DNA of 64,000 nt. Origin: Shewanella baltica. GTDB lineage: Bacteria; Pseudomonadota; Gammaproteobacteria; Enterobacterales; Shewanellaceae. The notes under the pieces are model-generated. The model was not told the origin of the DNA. It ran no database searches and saw nothing but the letters and a program-made list of their open reading frames with translations. The stretch lies in the NCBI RefSeq assembly GCF_900456975.1, contig NZ_UGYM01000002.1, positions 3,224,001-3,288,000 of the forward strand, written 5' to 3'. The translations under genes were made by a program, and so were the position numbers. Within the stretch, counting starts at the first letter, position 1. Every line of letters starts with the position of its first letter. Below are positions 47,082 to 55,671 of this stretch, piece after piece.

Positions 47082-47162
47082 CCCTGTGGTTCTATCGGAT
47101 GAAACTAAATCAATTTCACGATAGTCAGCCTTACCATAAGTCAGTCTCGCAATACGCCAGCA

Positions 47163-49928
47163 TCACGATAGAAATGCGTCGAGATCTTCTGGTAGTTGCG
47201 GACGACTAAAGAGATAACCTTGGGCTTGATCACACTGATTTTGTTGCAGAAAATCGGCTTGTTCTTTGGTTTCCACTCCTTCGGCGATAATGTCGAGCTT
47301 CAACGCATGTCCAAGCGCAATCACAGCTTTAGCAATCGCGGTATTGTTAGTGTCGAAGGGAATATCCCGCACGAAGGATTGGTCAATCTTCAGCTTATGA
47401 ATAGGTAGTTTTTTCAAATAATTCAGCGATGAATAACCGGTTCCAAAGTCATCGACCGATAATTCGATGCCCAGATCGCCAAGTAACTTTAAGTCACGGA
47501 TAGCAAGATCGGGATTTTGCATCATCACACTTTCGGTCACTTCAAGCTCTAAGTGTTTGGCGGGCAAGCCAGTTTCAGCTAAGACACGTTTTACATCATC
47601 CACAAAGGAGCTGCGCTGTAACTGTTGTCCGGCCACGTTCACCGCAATGCGGCCAAAGTGTTTGCCTTCACTAAGCCAACGCATGCCCTGACGACAGGCG
47701 GTTTCTAGCACCCATAAACCTATCTCATGGATAAGACCAATTTTTTCAGCCACGGGTATAAATACCGCGGGCGAAATTAAACCCAGTTGAGGATCGTGCC
47801 ATCGCAGCAGCGCTTCAAATCCTACGGTTTTTCGAGACACTAAGTCGAGTTTTGGCTGGTACATCAAGTACAAGGCATTTTGCTCAATCGCGCCATAGAG
47901 GGCACTTTGCAGCTTAAGATGTTCAAAAGACTGTTGCGTTAAGGACTCAGTATAAAAAGCATAATTATTGCGGCCATCATTTTTAGCGCGATACATGGCC
48001 GCATCGGCGTTACGCAGTAAAGTGTCCGCATCGGTTCCATCATTTGGATACAAAGACACGCCCATGCTCGCGGTCAAACGTAAGTGATCGCCTGTGCTCA
48101 CAATAAACGGTTGTTCAAACACTTGGCGTAATTGATTAATGGCAACCGTGGCATCTTCGTTATTATCGATCCCCGAAATTAACGCCACAAACTCATCGCC
48201 ACCAATCCGCGATAACACATCCTGATCGCCCACTTGGCTGCGTAAACGCTTGGCAAGCTCGACCAGCATTTCATCACCTATGCTATGGCCAAAACTGTCG
48301 TTGATATGCTTAAACAAATCGACATCTATCATCACAGTCGCTAACTGCAAATTCAGCCGCTTAGCTTGCCGTACTTCTTGTTTGAGCTGCATCATAAACT
48401 TCATGCGATTAGGCAAATGCGTTAGCGGGTCGAAATACGCTAAGTGCGTGAGTTGCGCTTCATTCTCTTTTTGGGCAGAAATATCGGCAAACACAGCGAC
48501 AAAATAACGCACATCACCGACTTCATCATAAATCGTACTTATGGTGATATTTTGCGGGAAAATAGTACCGTTTTTACGCCGATTCCAGATTTCACCATTC
48601 CACTTACCGTTAGCCAACAGGGCATTCCACAGTTTGTCGAAGAATGCTTTATCATGGCGACCCGAGCTAAAAATCCGTGGATTCTGACCGAGCAGCTCTT
48701 CCCTCACATAACCTGTGATCTCAAAAAATGCGCCATTTACGTCGGTGATATTGCCGTGTCTGTCGGTCACAACCACGCCTTCGACCGAGTTTTTAAATAC
48801 ATTGGTCGCCAGTGTCAGTTGTTCTTCAACCGCTTTATGCTTGGAAATATTGCGAGTCATACCGATAACGCCCACAAACTCACCTTGGGTATTTAAGGTT
48901 GGGAGTTTGAGCGTTTCTAACCAAAGATGATTTTTAGCTTCATTGCCGTCTAAACACTCAGCGACAATAATTGGCATACCAGACTCGATAGCGAGCCTAT
49001 CACCCTCTAGAAAAATATTCGCAATTTCAGCACCAAAGAGTTCGACATCGGATTTACCGACAATCTCACTTCGGGGCATTTCCCATGCTTTCTCGACGCT
49101 GCGATTACAGAGTGTGTAAATGCCAGCGGCGTTTTTCATCCAAATATGTTCTTCAAAACTATCAATAAATGTTTGTAAATCGACCGTATCGACACACCTT
49201 GGCGTACCTCGGCTTAATGCTTCAGCCGCACTGTGTTGGCTCAATATCTCGCCTAACTGGCGTTGAATGCTATCGCTGATAAGCTTTGCCAGCTGCAGCG
49301 TTTTCGAATCTACGCCGAGCGCCTCGTTGTGATAAAAACATAAAAAGCCAAAATTTGCCCCAGATGGCCAAGCGAGGGATAAACAAATCACGCTGCCGAT
49401 TGCGCTACAAGTGCGCCAATCTGAGTGCTGCCGAGTATCTATGATCAATTGAGACTGACTGACCAGCTCAGTTAACTCTGACACAGATAATAACGAGGTG
49501 ATTTGATGGTGACCTAATCGCGGCAATAGCGAAATCGGCTCGGTTGGGCTGACCAACTGTTCTTGGGCTAATTGGGCATCAACGGAAGTTTCAACAGCAT
49601 CTGAAGGACTGGAAGTGAGTTCTGATGTCGTCGCTTTTGATGGAGTGGTTGTTGATGGAGTGGCTTTGGACTGTGTAGCGGTTGATGACGTAGTAGCTGA
49701 TAATGTTGCGATAGGTAGGGTTTTCGCCGAATGATTGCCACTTAACTGACAGAATATTGCCTGTATTTCGCTTTCAGCCGCAGAGTCTGAACTTAACATA
49801 CTGCTAAGTTCTCCCGCAGCATTCCATGCTATTAATATTGCTTTACTGTTTGATATCTCGGCGACTAAGTTTACGTCCCTCAACCAGTTATCCAGCTCTT
49901 GCTGCGAAATAGGTAAATCTATCATCAT
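47163..49928 (-). CDS. GAF-like/PAS-GGDEF-EAL cyclic-di-GMP enzyme
   Basis: A 921-residue cytoplasmic signalling protein with no membrane helix. Residues 1-230 resemble a GAF-type sensor interrupted by a Ser/Thr/Ala-rich low-complexity insert (about 70-115). Two PAS domains follow (about 255-370 and 380-490), then GGDEF (RIGGDEF near 578) and EAL (EALLRW near 704). The EAL domain keeps EVTE, DDFGTGYSSL, AEGVET and QGY, so phosphodiesterase activity is likely. GGDEF is intact, but the upstream inhibition site reads GDQD instead of RxxD, so feedback inhibition should be lost. The frame starts at two adjacent Met codons. The helicase gene follows 155 nt downstream. Confidence 0.9.
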   Translation of the reverse strand: MMIDLPISQQELDNWLRDVNLVAEISNSKAILIAWNAAGELSSMLSSDSAAESEIQAIFCQLSGNHSAKTLPIATLSATTSSTATQSKATPSTTTPSKATTSELTSSPSDAVETSVDAQLAQEQLVSPTEPISLLPRLGHHQITSLLSVSELTELVSQSQLIIDTRQHSDWRTCSAIGSVICLSLAWPSGANFGFLCFYHNEALGVDSKTLQLAKLISDSIQRQLGEILSQHSAAEALSRGTPRCVDTVDLQTFIDSFEEHIWMKNAAGIYTLCNRSVEKAWEMPRSEIVGKSDVELFGAEIANIFLEGDRLAIESGMPIIVAECLDGNEAKNHLWLETLKLPTLNTQGEFVGVIGMTRNISKHKAVEEQLTLATNVFKNSVEGVVVTDRHGNITDVNGAFFEITGYVREELLGQNPRIFSSGRHDKAFFDKLWNALLANGKWNGEIWNRRKNGTIFPQNITISTIYDEVGDVRYFVAVFADISAQKENEAQLTHLAYFDPLTHLPNRMKFMMQLKQEVRQAKRLNLQLATVMIDVDLFKHINDSFGHSIGDEMLVELAKRLRSQVGDQDVLSRIGGDEFVALISGIDNNEDATVAINQLRQVFEQPFIVSTGDHLRLTASMGVSLYPNDGTDADTLLRNADAAMYRAKNDGRNNYAFYTESLTQQSFEHLKLQSALYGAIEQNALYLMYQPKLDLVSRKTVGFEALLRWHDPQLGLISPAVFIPVAEKIGLIHEIGLWVLETACRQGMRWLSEGKHFGRIAVNVAGQQLQRSSFVDDVKRVLAETGLPAKHLELEVTESVMMQNPDLAIRDLKLLGDLGIELSVDDFGTGYSSLNYLKKLPIHKLKIDQSFVRDIPFDTNNTAIAKAVIALGHALKLDIIAEGVETKEQADFLQQNQCDQAQGYLFSRPQLPEDLDAFLS

Positions 49929-50462
49929 CTTGCCAACTAATACTTAGTTACTACTCAATCGACCCACGGCGAGAATACCGTAAGACCCCAAACGCATGCT
50001 CACATTAGCCCCAGAGGGAAAGCGTTAACCAAGGGGTAAAACTTCATAAATTTTTACTTTTAACATCAATCCACTACATATCAATTGGCGCTAATCTTAG
50101 ATCGCAAACCGTCCTCATCATAACCACCTTTTAAGGCTGGAGAGGTCAAACCATCAAGGTTAGAGGGATGTTTCTAGCCGACTCTTTCTCGCCGACTCAA
50201 CGTGTCCTTACACAGTTAAGCACTGCTGACATAGCCTTTGCTACTTTAGCACAAAATTTTCGAGTCAGTATTGGGATAAGTTTATTGCGTAACAATTAGT
50301 TAGACTTAACCGATTAAGCCTTACCGCAGTGCTAAAGCACTTTGTGAGCAGCAGATAACTCTCCCTAAAGACATAAATCAGCAATAACAGAGTTTTGATT
50401 GACAAAAATGCTATCTTATTGTCTACAATGGAAATAATAAGGCTGAAAAACCAAGGATATTT
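49929..50462. other. divergent intergenic region
   Basis: About 530 nt between the GGDEF-EAL gene (minus) and the Lon-family protease (plus). It includes the promoter at 50399-50429 and a small AGTGCT / AGCACT stem at 50328-50341; nothing else identified. Confidence 0.4.
50399..50429 (+). promoter_or_regulatory. promoter of the Lon-family protease gene
   Basis: Perfect -35 TTGACA (50399-50404) and TACAAT (50424-50429) with a long 19-nt spacer, about 33 nt before the ATG. AAGGA precedes the ATG by six nt. Confidence 0.5.
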
Positions 50463-52880
50463 ATGCCCACTGACGTCGTATCAAGCCAAGCCACCCTACT
50501 CGACAGTAAACAACTGTATCGCATTTGCGAACTCGACCAATTAAGCACAGATTGCCAGTCCACAGCCGAGCTCACTCCACTTGATGATATTGTCGGCCAA
50601 GAACGTGCCCAGCAAGCGGTAGAGTTTGCGATGGGGATTAAAGAAAAGGGTTATAACATCTACGCCATCGGCCAGAACGGCCTTGGCAAACGCACTATGA
50701 TGCTGCGCTATTTAAGCCGTCACGAGCCAAGCGATCATACGCTGTACGACTGGTGTTACGTGGTTAATTTCGATGATACCCGTTGCCCTAAAGTGCTCAA
50801 ACTGAGCGCGGGGACTGGGCTTGAATTTAAAAAAGCCGTCGAAAAATTAATGCTAAAACTTGTCAAAGCTTTGCCTTTAGCCTTTGATAATGAAATGTAT
50901 TATGCCCGCACCGAAAAGCTCAAAAGCCAGCTATCACAGAAACAAGAAGTCGCACTCACAGAATTAACCGAAGAAGCAAAACAAAAAGGTATCAGCCTCA
51001 GCTTGACTATGCAGGGCGACTATCAAATGTTAGCCCTCAATGGTGAAGAGCCCCACGACGAAGCCTCATTCGAAGCCTTGACCGATGCTGAACGCAGCCA
51101 ATTTGAAAGCAATATCAATGGCCTAGAAGTCAAACTGCGCGGGATTATTCGCCAAATCACAGAATGGGAAGAAGAATTTAGCGACAAGCAGCAAGAGCAT
51201 GACGAGCAAGTCGCCAAAGAAGTGTTAATCCATTTTATTAAGCCACTTAAAGATAAGTTCAAGCATCAGCCAGAAGCGCGCACTTTCTTAACTGGTATGC
51301 AGGCGGATATCTTAGATAATCTGGATATTTTCTTAGAAGAAAGCGAAGAGCAATTGGGCCTAGCCTACGCTTCCCTAGAAAAGAAAATGCCCCGTCGCTA
51401 TCAAGTTAACGTTTTGGTCGGCCAAGGCACTCAAAAATTCCCCATAGTCGTCGAAGAAAGCCCGAGTTATCACAGCCTATTTGGCTATGTGGAGAACGCC
51501 ACATTTAGAGGCACAGTGTTCACCGACTTCTCGCTTATCCGGCCCGGCAGCCTGCACAAGGCGAATGGCGGCGTGTTATTGATGGATGCCGTTAAAGTAT
51601 TAGAGCGCCCTTACGTGTGGGACGGACTAAAGCGCGCCCTGCGTTCACGAAAACTGGATTTAAGCTCACTCGAACGGGAAGTGTCTCTATCGGGTACGAT
51701 TTCCTTGGCGCCCGAGCCTATCCCCTTAGATGTGAAAATCATCCTGTTTGGCGATCATGAAACCTATCAGCTGCTGCAGCACTATGATCCTGACTTTAGC
51801 GAGCTATTTCGCGTTACCGCCGATTTTGAAGATGTGATGGACAGAACCGCCGCCTCTGAGGCGCACTATGCCCGCTTTATTTCGAGCATAGTCCACGACA
51901 ACAACATGCTGCACTGCGATCGCGCCGCCATAGCGCGCATCATCGAATACAGCTCGCGGGAAGCCGAAGATCAGCAAAAACTGTCGCTACACTCGGCCAA
52001 TATTGCCAATCTACTGCGGGAATCAAACTACTGCGCTAAATCGGCAGGCAGTCAGCAAATTTTAGTGCCGCACGTTGAGCAAGCACTGCGAAATCAAGAA
52101 CAAAGGGTCTCGCGTCTGCATGACAACATAATGCAGAGCTTTACCAACGGCACCACCTTGATTAGCACTCAGGGCAAAGTGGTTGGGCAAATCAATGCCT
52201 TATCCGTCATCTCGACCTCTGATCATCAGTTTGGTATGCCCAATCGCATCACAGCAACCACTGCCTTTGGTAAAGGTGAAGTGATGGATATCGAACACAG
52301 AGTCAAACTAGGGGGGCGAATTCACTCTAAGGGCGTGTTGATCTTAACCGCTTATTTAGCCTCAGTGTTAGGTAAAACAGCGCAAATCCCGCTCACCACT
52401 TACCTCACCTTCGAGCAATCTTACAGCGGCGTGGACGGCGATAGCGCCTCAATGGCCGAATGTTGCGCCATTATCTCGGCCATTAGCGAGCAAGCACTAA
52501 GGCAAGATATTGCCATTACAGGTTCGATGAACCAGTTTGGTGAGGCTCAGCCCATTGGCGGTGTGAATGAGAAAATTGAAGGCTTCTTTGATGTCTGCAA
52601 AATCAAAGGCCGTACGTCAGATCAAGGGGTGATTATTCCTGCTTCGAACATGGCTAACCTTATGCTACGTAAAGACATTGTCGATGCCGTGGCGCAAGGT
52701 GAGTTCCATATTTGGGCCATTACCCATGTAACGCAAGCCATGGAGTTACTGCTTGGTAAAACCGCAGGTAGCTTGTCGCAAACGGCCGCACCTAGCCAAG
52801 GGCAATATTCTCCCGAGAGCATTTTCGGCATCGCCCAGCAAAAGCTCACCGCACTCAGGTCATTAATTAAAGCGGATTAA
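50463..52880 (+). CDS. Lon-family ATP-dependent protease
   Basis: An 805-residue AAA+ protease of the LonB/LonC-like type (AAA_32 ATPase plus Lon proteolytic domain). Walker A is GQNGLGKRT near residue 77, a long charged helical insertion spans about 140-310, and Walker B lies in GGVLLMDAVKVL near 370. The C-terminal Lon domain carries the Ser-Lys dyad: DGDSASMAE with Ser661, and IGGVNEKIEG with Lys704. It lacks the N-terminal domain of E. coli Lon and is longer than E. coli YcbZ/LonH (586). It is probably an ATP-dependent protease of unknown substrates; it is transcribed alone, with a terminator after it. Confidence 0.92.
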   Translation: MPTDVVSSQATLLDSKQLYRICELDQLSTDCQSTAELTPLDDIVGQERAQQAVEFAMGIKEKGYNIYAIGQNGLGKRTMMLRYLSRHEPSDHTLYDWCYVVNFDDTRCPKVLKLSAGTGLEFKKAVEKLMLKLVKALPLAFDNEMYYARTEKLKSQLSQKQEVALTELTEEAKQKGISLSLTMQGDYQMLALNGEEPHDEASFEALTDAERSQFESNINGLEVKLRGIIRQITEWEEEFSDKQQEHDEQVAKEVLIHFIKPLKDKFKHQPEARTFLTGMQADILDNLDIFLEESEEQLGLAYASLEKKMPRRYQVNVLVGQGTQKFPIVVEESPSYHSLFGYVENATFRGTVFTDFSLIRPGSLHKANGGVLLMDAVKVLERPYVWDGLKRALRSRKLDLSSLEREVSLSGTISLAPEPIPLDVKIILFGDHETYQLLQHYDPDFSELFRVTADFEDVMDRTAASEAHYARFISSIVHDNNMLHCDRAAIARIIEYSSREAEDQQKLSLHSANIANLLRESNYCAKSAGSQQILVPHVEQALRNQEQRVSRLHDNIMQSFTNGTTLISTQGKVVGQINALSVISTSDHQFGMPNRITATTAFGKGEVMDIEHRVKLGGRIHSKGVLILTAYLASVLGKTAQIPLTTYLTFEQSYSGVDGDSASMAECCAIISAISEQALRQDIAITGSMNQFGEAQPIGGVNEKIEGFFDVCKIKGRTSDQGVIIPASNMANLMLRKDIVDAVAQGEFHIWAITHVTQAMELLLGKTAGSLSQTAAPSQGQYSPESIFGIAQQKLTALRSLIKAD

Positions 52881-52903
52881 GTCTAGGACGAGAGAGACAA
52901 ACA

Positions 52904-52934
52904 AAAAGGGTTATCCAATGCTAACCCTTTCTTT
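52904..52934. terminator. bidirectional rho-independent terminator
   Basis: AAAGGGTTA / TAACCCTTT stem with an eight-nt loop, between the convergent protease and ene-reductase genes, with A-run and T-rich flanks. Confidence 0.85.
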
Positions 52935-52953
52935 ATTCAGCTATTAAGTGAAA

Positions 52954-54021
52954 TTACACTAAGCTTGCTAGCATTTCGTCGCTGTAAGGCACAAGTTCAA
53001 CGCCATCACGCACACGAGCGACATAGTCAGGGTTAGCAATGAATGGACGACCGATAGCAATCAAATCGAACTTATTCGCTGCAATCGCTTCACTGGCCGT
53101 TTCAGCGCTGTAGCTTCCCACTCCCACTAAGGTTTTGCCATAGTGTGCGCGCACATAGCTTGAAGCTCTGCCGCCAAGATAGTCAAATTCCATACTGTCA
53201 TCGAAAATCCCAATATGCACAAAGGCGATATCGCGCGACTCTAGTTCCGGCAAGAAGTAATCGAACACTTCGCGGTCACGGCTATCGGCCGCCATATTGA
53301 AATAAGCCCCAGGTGAAATCCGCAGACCGGTTCTGTCTTTGCCGATACGAGCCACAACAGCGTCGACAACTTCAAGCGCAAAACGGGACATATTGGCAGG
53401 AGTGCCACCATATTCATCGGTGCGGCGATTGCTGTCATGATGTAAGAAAGTATCAATTAAATAACCATTTGCACCGTGGATTTCAACACCATCAAAGCCA
53501 GCTTCAATGGCATTTTCCGCCGCTTTGGCGTAATCACGCACTAGGCCTTGAATATCCTCGAGTGTGGCGGGTTTTGGCGTAACATAAGTTAGCTCACGCA
53601 TTCTTGGCACGCTGCCTTCAATCTTCTGGGCTGATGCTGCAAGCACATCGCCACCACCGAAAAAGTGTGGATGAGCAACACGGCCCGTATGCCATAACTG
53701 CACAAAAATCTTACCGCCTTTGGCATGTACTGCATCGGTCACTTTACGCCAGCCAGCAATTTGCGCTTGAGTAAAAATACCTGGGGTATTTGGGTAACCT
53801 TGGGCATCGGGACGAATAATCGTCGCCTCTGTGATGATCAAACCCGCTTCGGCGCGGCGTGCATAATAGGCAACCATGTCATCGGTTGGCACTAAGTCGG
53901 CATCGGCCATACAACGGGTCAAAGGCGCCATTAAGAAACGATTGTTTAAGGTAATAGTGTCATTAAGCGAGTAGGTTTCGAACAGATTTGCCAAGGAATT
54001 TGGCGTGGTTTGTGTGGTCAT
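52954..54021 (-). CDS. nemA: old yellow enzyme family alkene reductase
   Basis: A 355-residue FMN-dependent ene-reductase / N-ethylmaleimide-reductase type enzyme that reduces activated C=C bonds or nitro compounds with NAD(P)H. The barrel shows NNRFLMAPLTR, QLWHTGR, and the flavin and substrate-site GVEIHGANGYLIDTFLHHDSNRRTDEYGG with its His/Asn pair. Length matches NemA (365). It is divergent from a TetR-family gene, as nemRA-like modules often are, and three palindromic sites fill the shared promoter region. The symbol is used by family resemblance; several OYE paralogues are common in Shewanella. Confidence 0.88.
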   Translation of the reverse strand: MTTQTTPNSLANLFETYSLNDTITLNNRFLMAPLTRCMADADLVPTDDMVAYYARRAEAGLIITEATIIRPDAQGYPNTPGIFTQAQIAGWRKVTDAVHAKGGKIFVQLWHTGRVAHPHFFGGGDVLAASAQKIEGSVPRMRELTYVTPKPATLEDIQGLVRDYAKAAENAIEAGFDGVEIHGANGYLIDTFLHHDSNRRTDEYGGTPANMSRFALEVVDAVVARIGKDRTGLRISPGAYFNMAADSRDREVFDYFLPELESRDIAFVHIGIFDDSMEFDYLGGRASSYVRAHYGKTLVGVGSYSAETASEAIAANKFDLIAIGRPFIANPDYVARVRDGVELVPYSDEMLASLV

Positions 54022-54037
54022 TTTCTCAGTCCCATTC

Positions 54038-54104
54038 TTGAATATGCATTCAAGATATTATTATTTGAACGATCATTCAAGTTAATTTTTGAATGTTCGT
54101 TCAA
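54038..54104. promoter_or_regulatory. three palindromic operator-like sites
   Basis: Three 16-bp near-palindromes of the form TTGAAYRnnYRTTCAA: TTGAATATGCATTCAA (54038-54053), TTGAACGATCATTCAA (54065-54080) and TTGAATGTTCGTTCAA (54089-54104). They are spaced 24-27 bp between centres and cover the whole divergent promoter between the reductase and the TetR gene. Confidence 0.75.
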
Positions 54105-54154
54105 AATTAGGTAGAATTCGGCCTAAGCGTTTCTATACAAGTGAATTAAATTCG

Positions 54155-54736
54155 ATGCGTAATGCTGAGTTCGACCGAGAACAGGTACTTCGCGGCGCGA
54201 TGGCCGCCTTCATGCACAAGGGTTACACCAAAACAAGCATGCAAGATCTAACTCAAGCCACGGGATTACATCCGGGGTCGATTTACTGCGCTTTTACCAA
54301 TAAACGCGGATTACTAATCGCGGCCATTGAGCAATATCAACTCGACAGAAATACGCAGTTCAACAGCCTGTTCGTTAATAGCGAAAATGTACTAACTAAC
54401 TTAAAAACTTATTTAGATCATATTGTTGCAGAATGCCTAAGTTGTGATAGCGCCCAAGCTTGTTTATTGACGAAGGCATTAAATGAAGTGGCTGAGCAAG
54501 ATGTTGAGATTAGAGATATCATCAATCAGTATCTGCAATCTTGGCAGCAAGCGCTAACGCAGCAGTTTACCAGCGCAGCCGAGCAAGGACTGCTAGAAGG
54601 TCATCGCAGCGACGAGCAAAGAGCCCAATATTTTATGATGGGAATTTATGGTTTAAGAACCTTCGCCCACACCCATCCAAATGCCGAAACCCTGCAGCAT
54701 CTTGCCGATCGATTGCTGACTGAGGTATGCCATTAA
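54155..54736 (+). CDS. TetR-family regulator, divergent from ene-reductase
   Basis: A 193-residue TetR-family repressor. The helix-turn-helix region reads FDREQVLRGAMAAFMHKGYTKTSMQDLTQATGLHPGSIYCAFTNKRGLL, and a C-terminal ligand domain includes paired Cys residues (AECLSCDSAQACLL), which could sense electrophiles in the manner described for NemR. Start ATG 54155 fits the family; the frame opens 22 codons earlier inside the operator region. It most likely represses itself and the reductase gene through the three sites upstream. Confidence 0.9.
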   Translation: MRNAEFDREQVLRGAMAAFMHKGYTKTSMQDLTQATGLHPGSIYCAFTNKRGLLIAAIEQYQLDRNTQFNSLFVNSENVLTNLKTYLDHIVAECLSCDSAQACLLTKALNEVAEQDVEIRDIINQYLQSWQQALTQQFTSAAEQGLLEGHRSDEQRAQYFMMGIYGLRTFAHTHPNAETLQHLADRLLTEVCH

Positions 54737-55113
54737 AGGCATTTTAATCTGTTCAGTGACGAATCTCTGGGCGACAAAATCGACAGTGGCTAATGAATGC
54801 AGATGTATGGCTGGTAATCGCTCAGATGTTGTTGAGTGTTGAGTTATTGAGGATCGGAAATTAAGTTTGACGTTATGGAAGGTGATGTTATTCAAGTCGA
54901 TATAAGCGTCACTATCTCCTTGAATTCAAGCCGATAAAGCGCAGTAAATACGTTCTGTACATTATTAAATAAGATTAAAAGAAGTATTGCAGAGAAAGTC
55001 GAGACGCTAATTCAACAAGGCGATTATGCGTCCCAAAGGTGAGTATTTTTTGACATGTTAATCTATTGAATGTTAATTTTTTAATTATAACCTTTTGAAA
55101 TTATAAGCTAATT
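54737..55113. other. intergenic region, nothing identified
   Basis: About 380 AT-rich nt between the TetR gene and a small minus-strand gene. No convincing reading frame, terminator or repeat was seen. Confidence 0.4.
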
Positions 55114-55338
55114 TTAACCTATGTTAGCCTGAGCAAATACCCGCTCGCCCAATGAGTTCAGTATCTTACATTCACCTTCAAGTACGGCAATGATCGATTT
55201 TCCCTTACGAAAACTTGCCGGTATCATCACACGCCCAGCTTCACTCACAGGCAAATTAGCTAGCACAGAATTGTGCATAATTAACCCTACGGGCGCGTCA
55301 TAATATAAAACAGTAACAGTCGCTTGATTTGCTTGCAT
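55114..55338 (-). CDS. small conserved protein, TIGR02922/DUF2375-like
   Basis: A 74-residue soluble protein: VTVLYYDAPVGLIMHN, then a loop with PVSEAGRVMIPASFRKGKSIIAVLEGECKILNSLGERVF. This matches my memory of a short conserved family (TIGR02922) found in Shewanella and Colwellia, of unknown function. ATG at 55338; the codon before it is GTG and could also be read. It stands alone between two gene-free stretches. Confidence 0.75.
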   Translation of the reverse strand: MQANQATVTVLYYDAPVGLIMHNSVLANLPVSEAGRVMIPASFRKGKSIIAVLEGECKILNSLGERVFAQANIG

Positions 55339-55671
55339 CACATTTAACTCACATTAAGCAGCGTCTGCTGCGTTATATTTACGTCGCAAGAGAGCTCCCT
55401 GTCCTCTACATCTTAAAATATCCCCAAAGATATTTTAACCATTTTTAAATCAACTAATTAAGGTCTTATTCAATTTTTATATTTTTATTATGGCGTACAG
55501 AACTGCATCAAACTGTACACCTTGAGCTATTTAAGCACTTCAGCAAAAAGATGCCAATCTATTTCTATTATGTTAATCAATTACCCACTACAATTCACAA
55601 GTACAACACATAGCAAGATGCGTTTTTATGCATTTTTTAGAGTAAATAACCTAAATTTGATTATCTATTAT
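55339..55671. other. intergenic region, nothing identified
   Basis: About 330 very AT-rich nt between the chemoreceptor stop and the small-protein start, both minus strand. It should hold the small gene promoter; no distinct motif was recognised. Confidence 0.4.
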
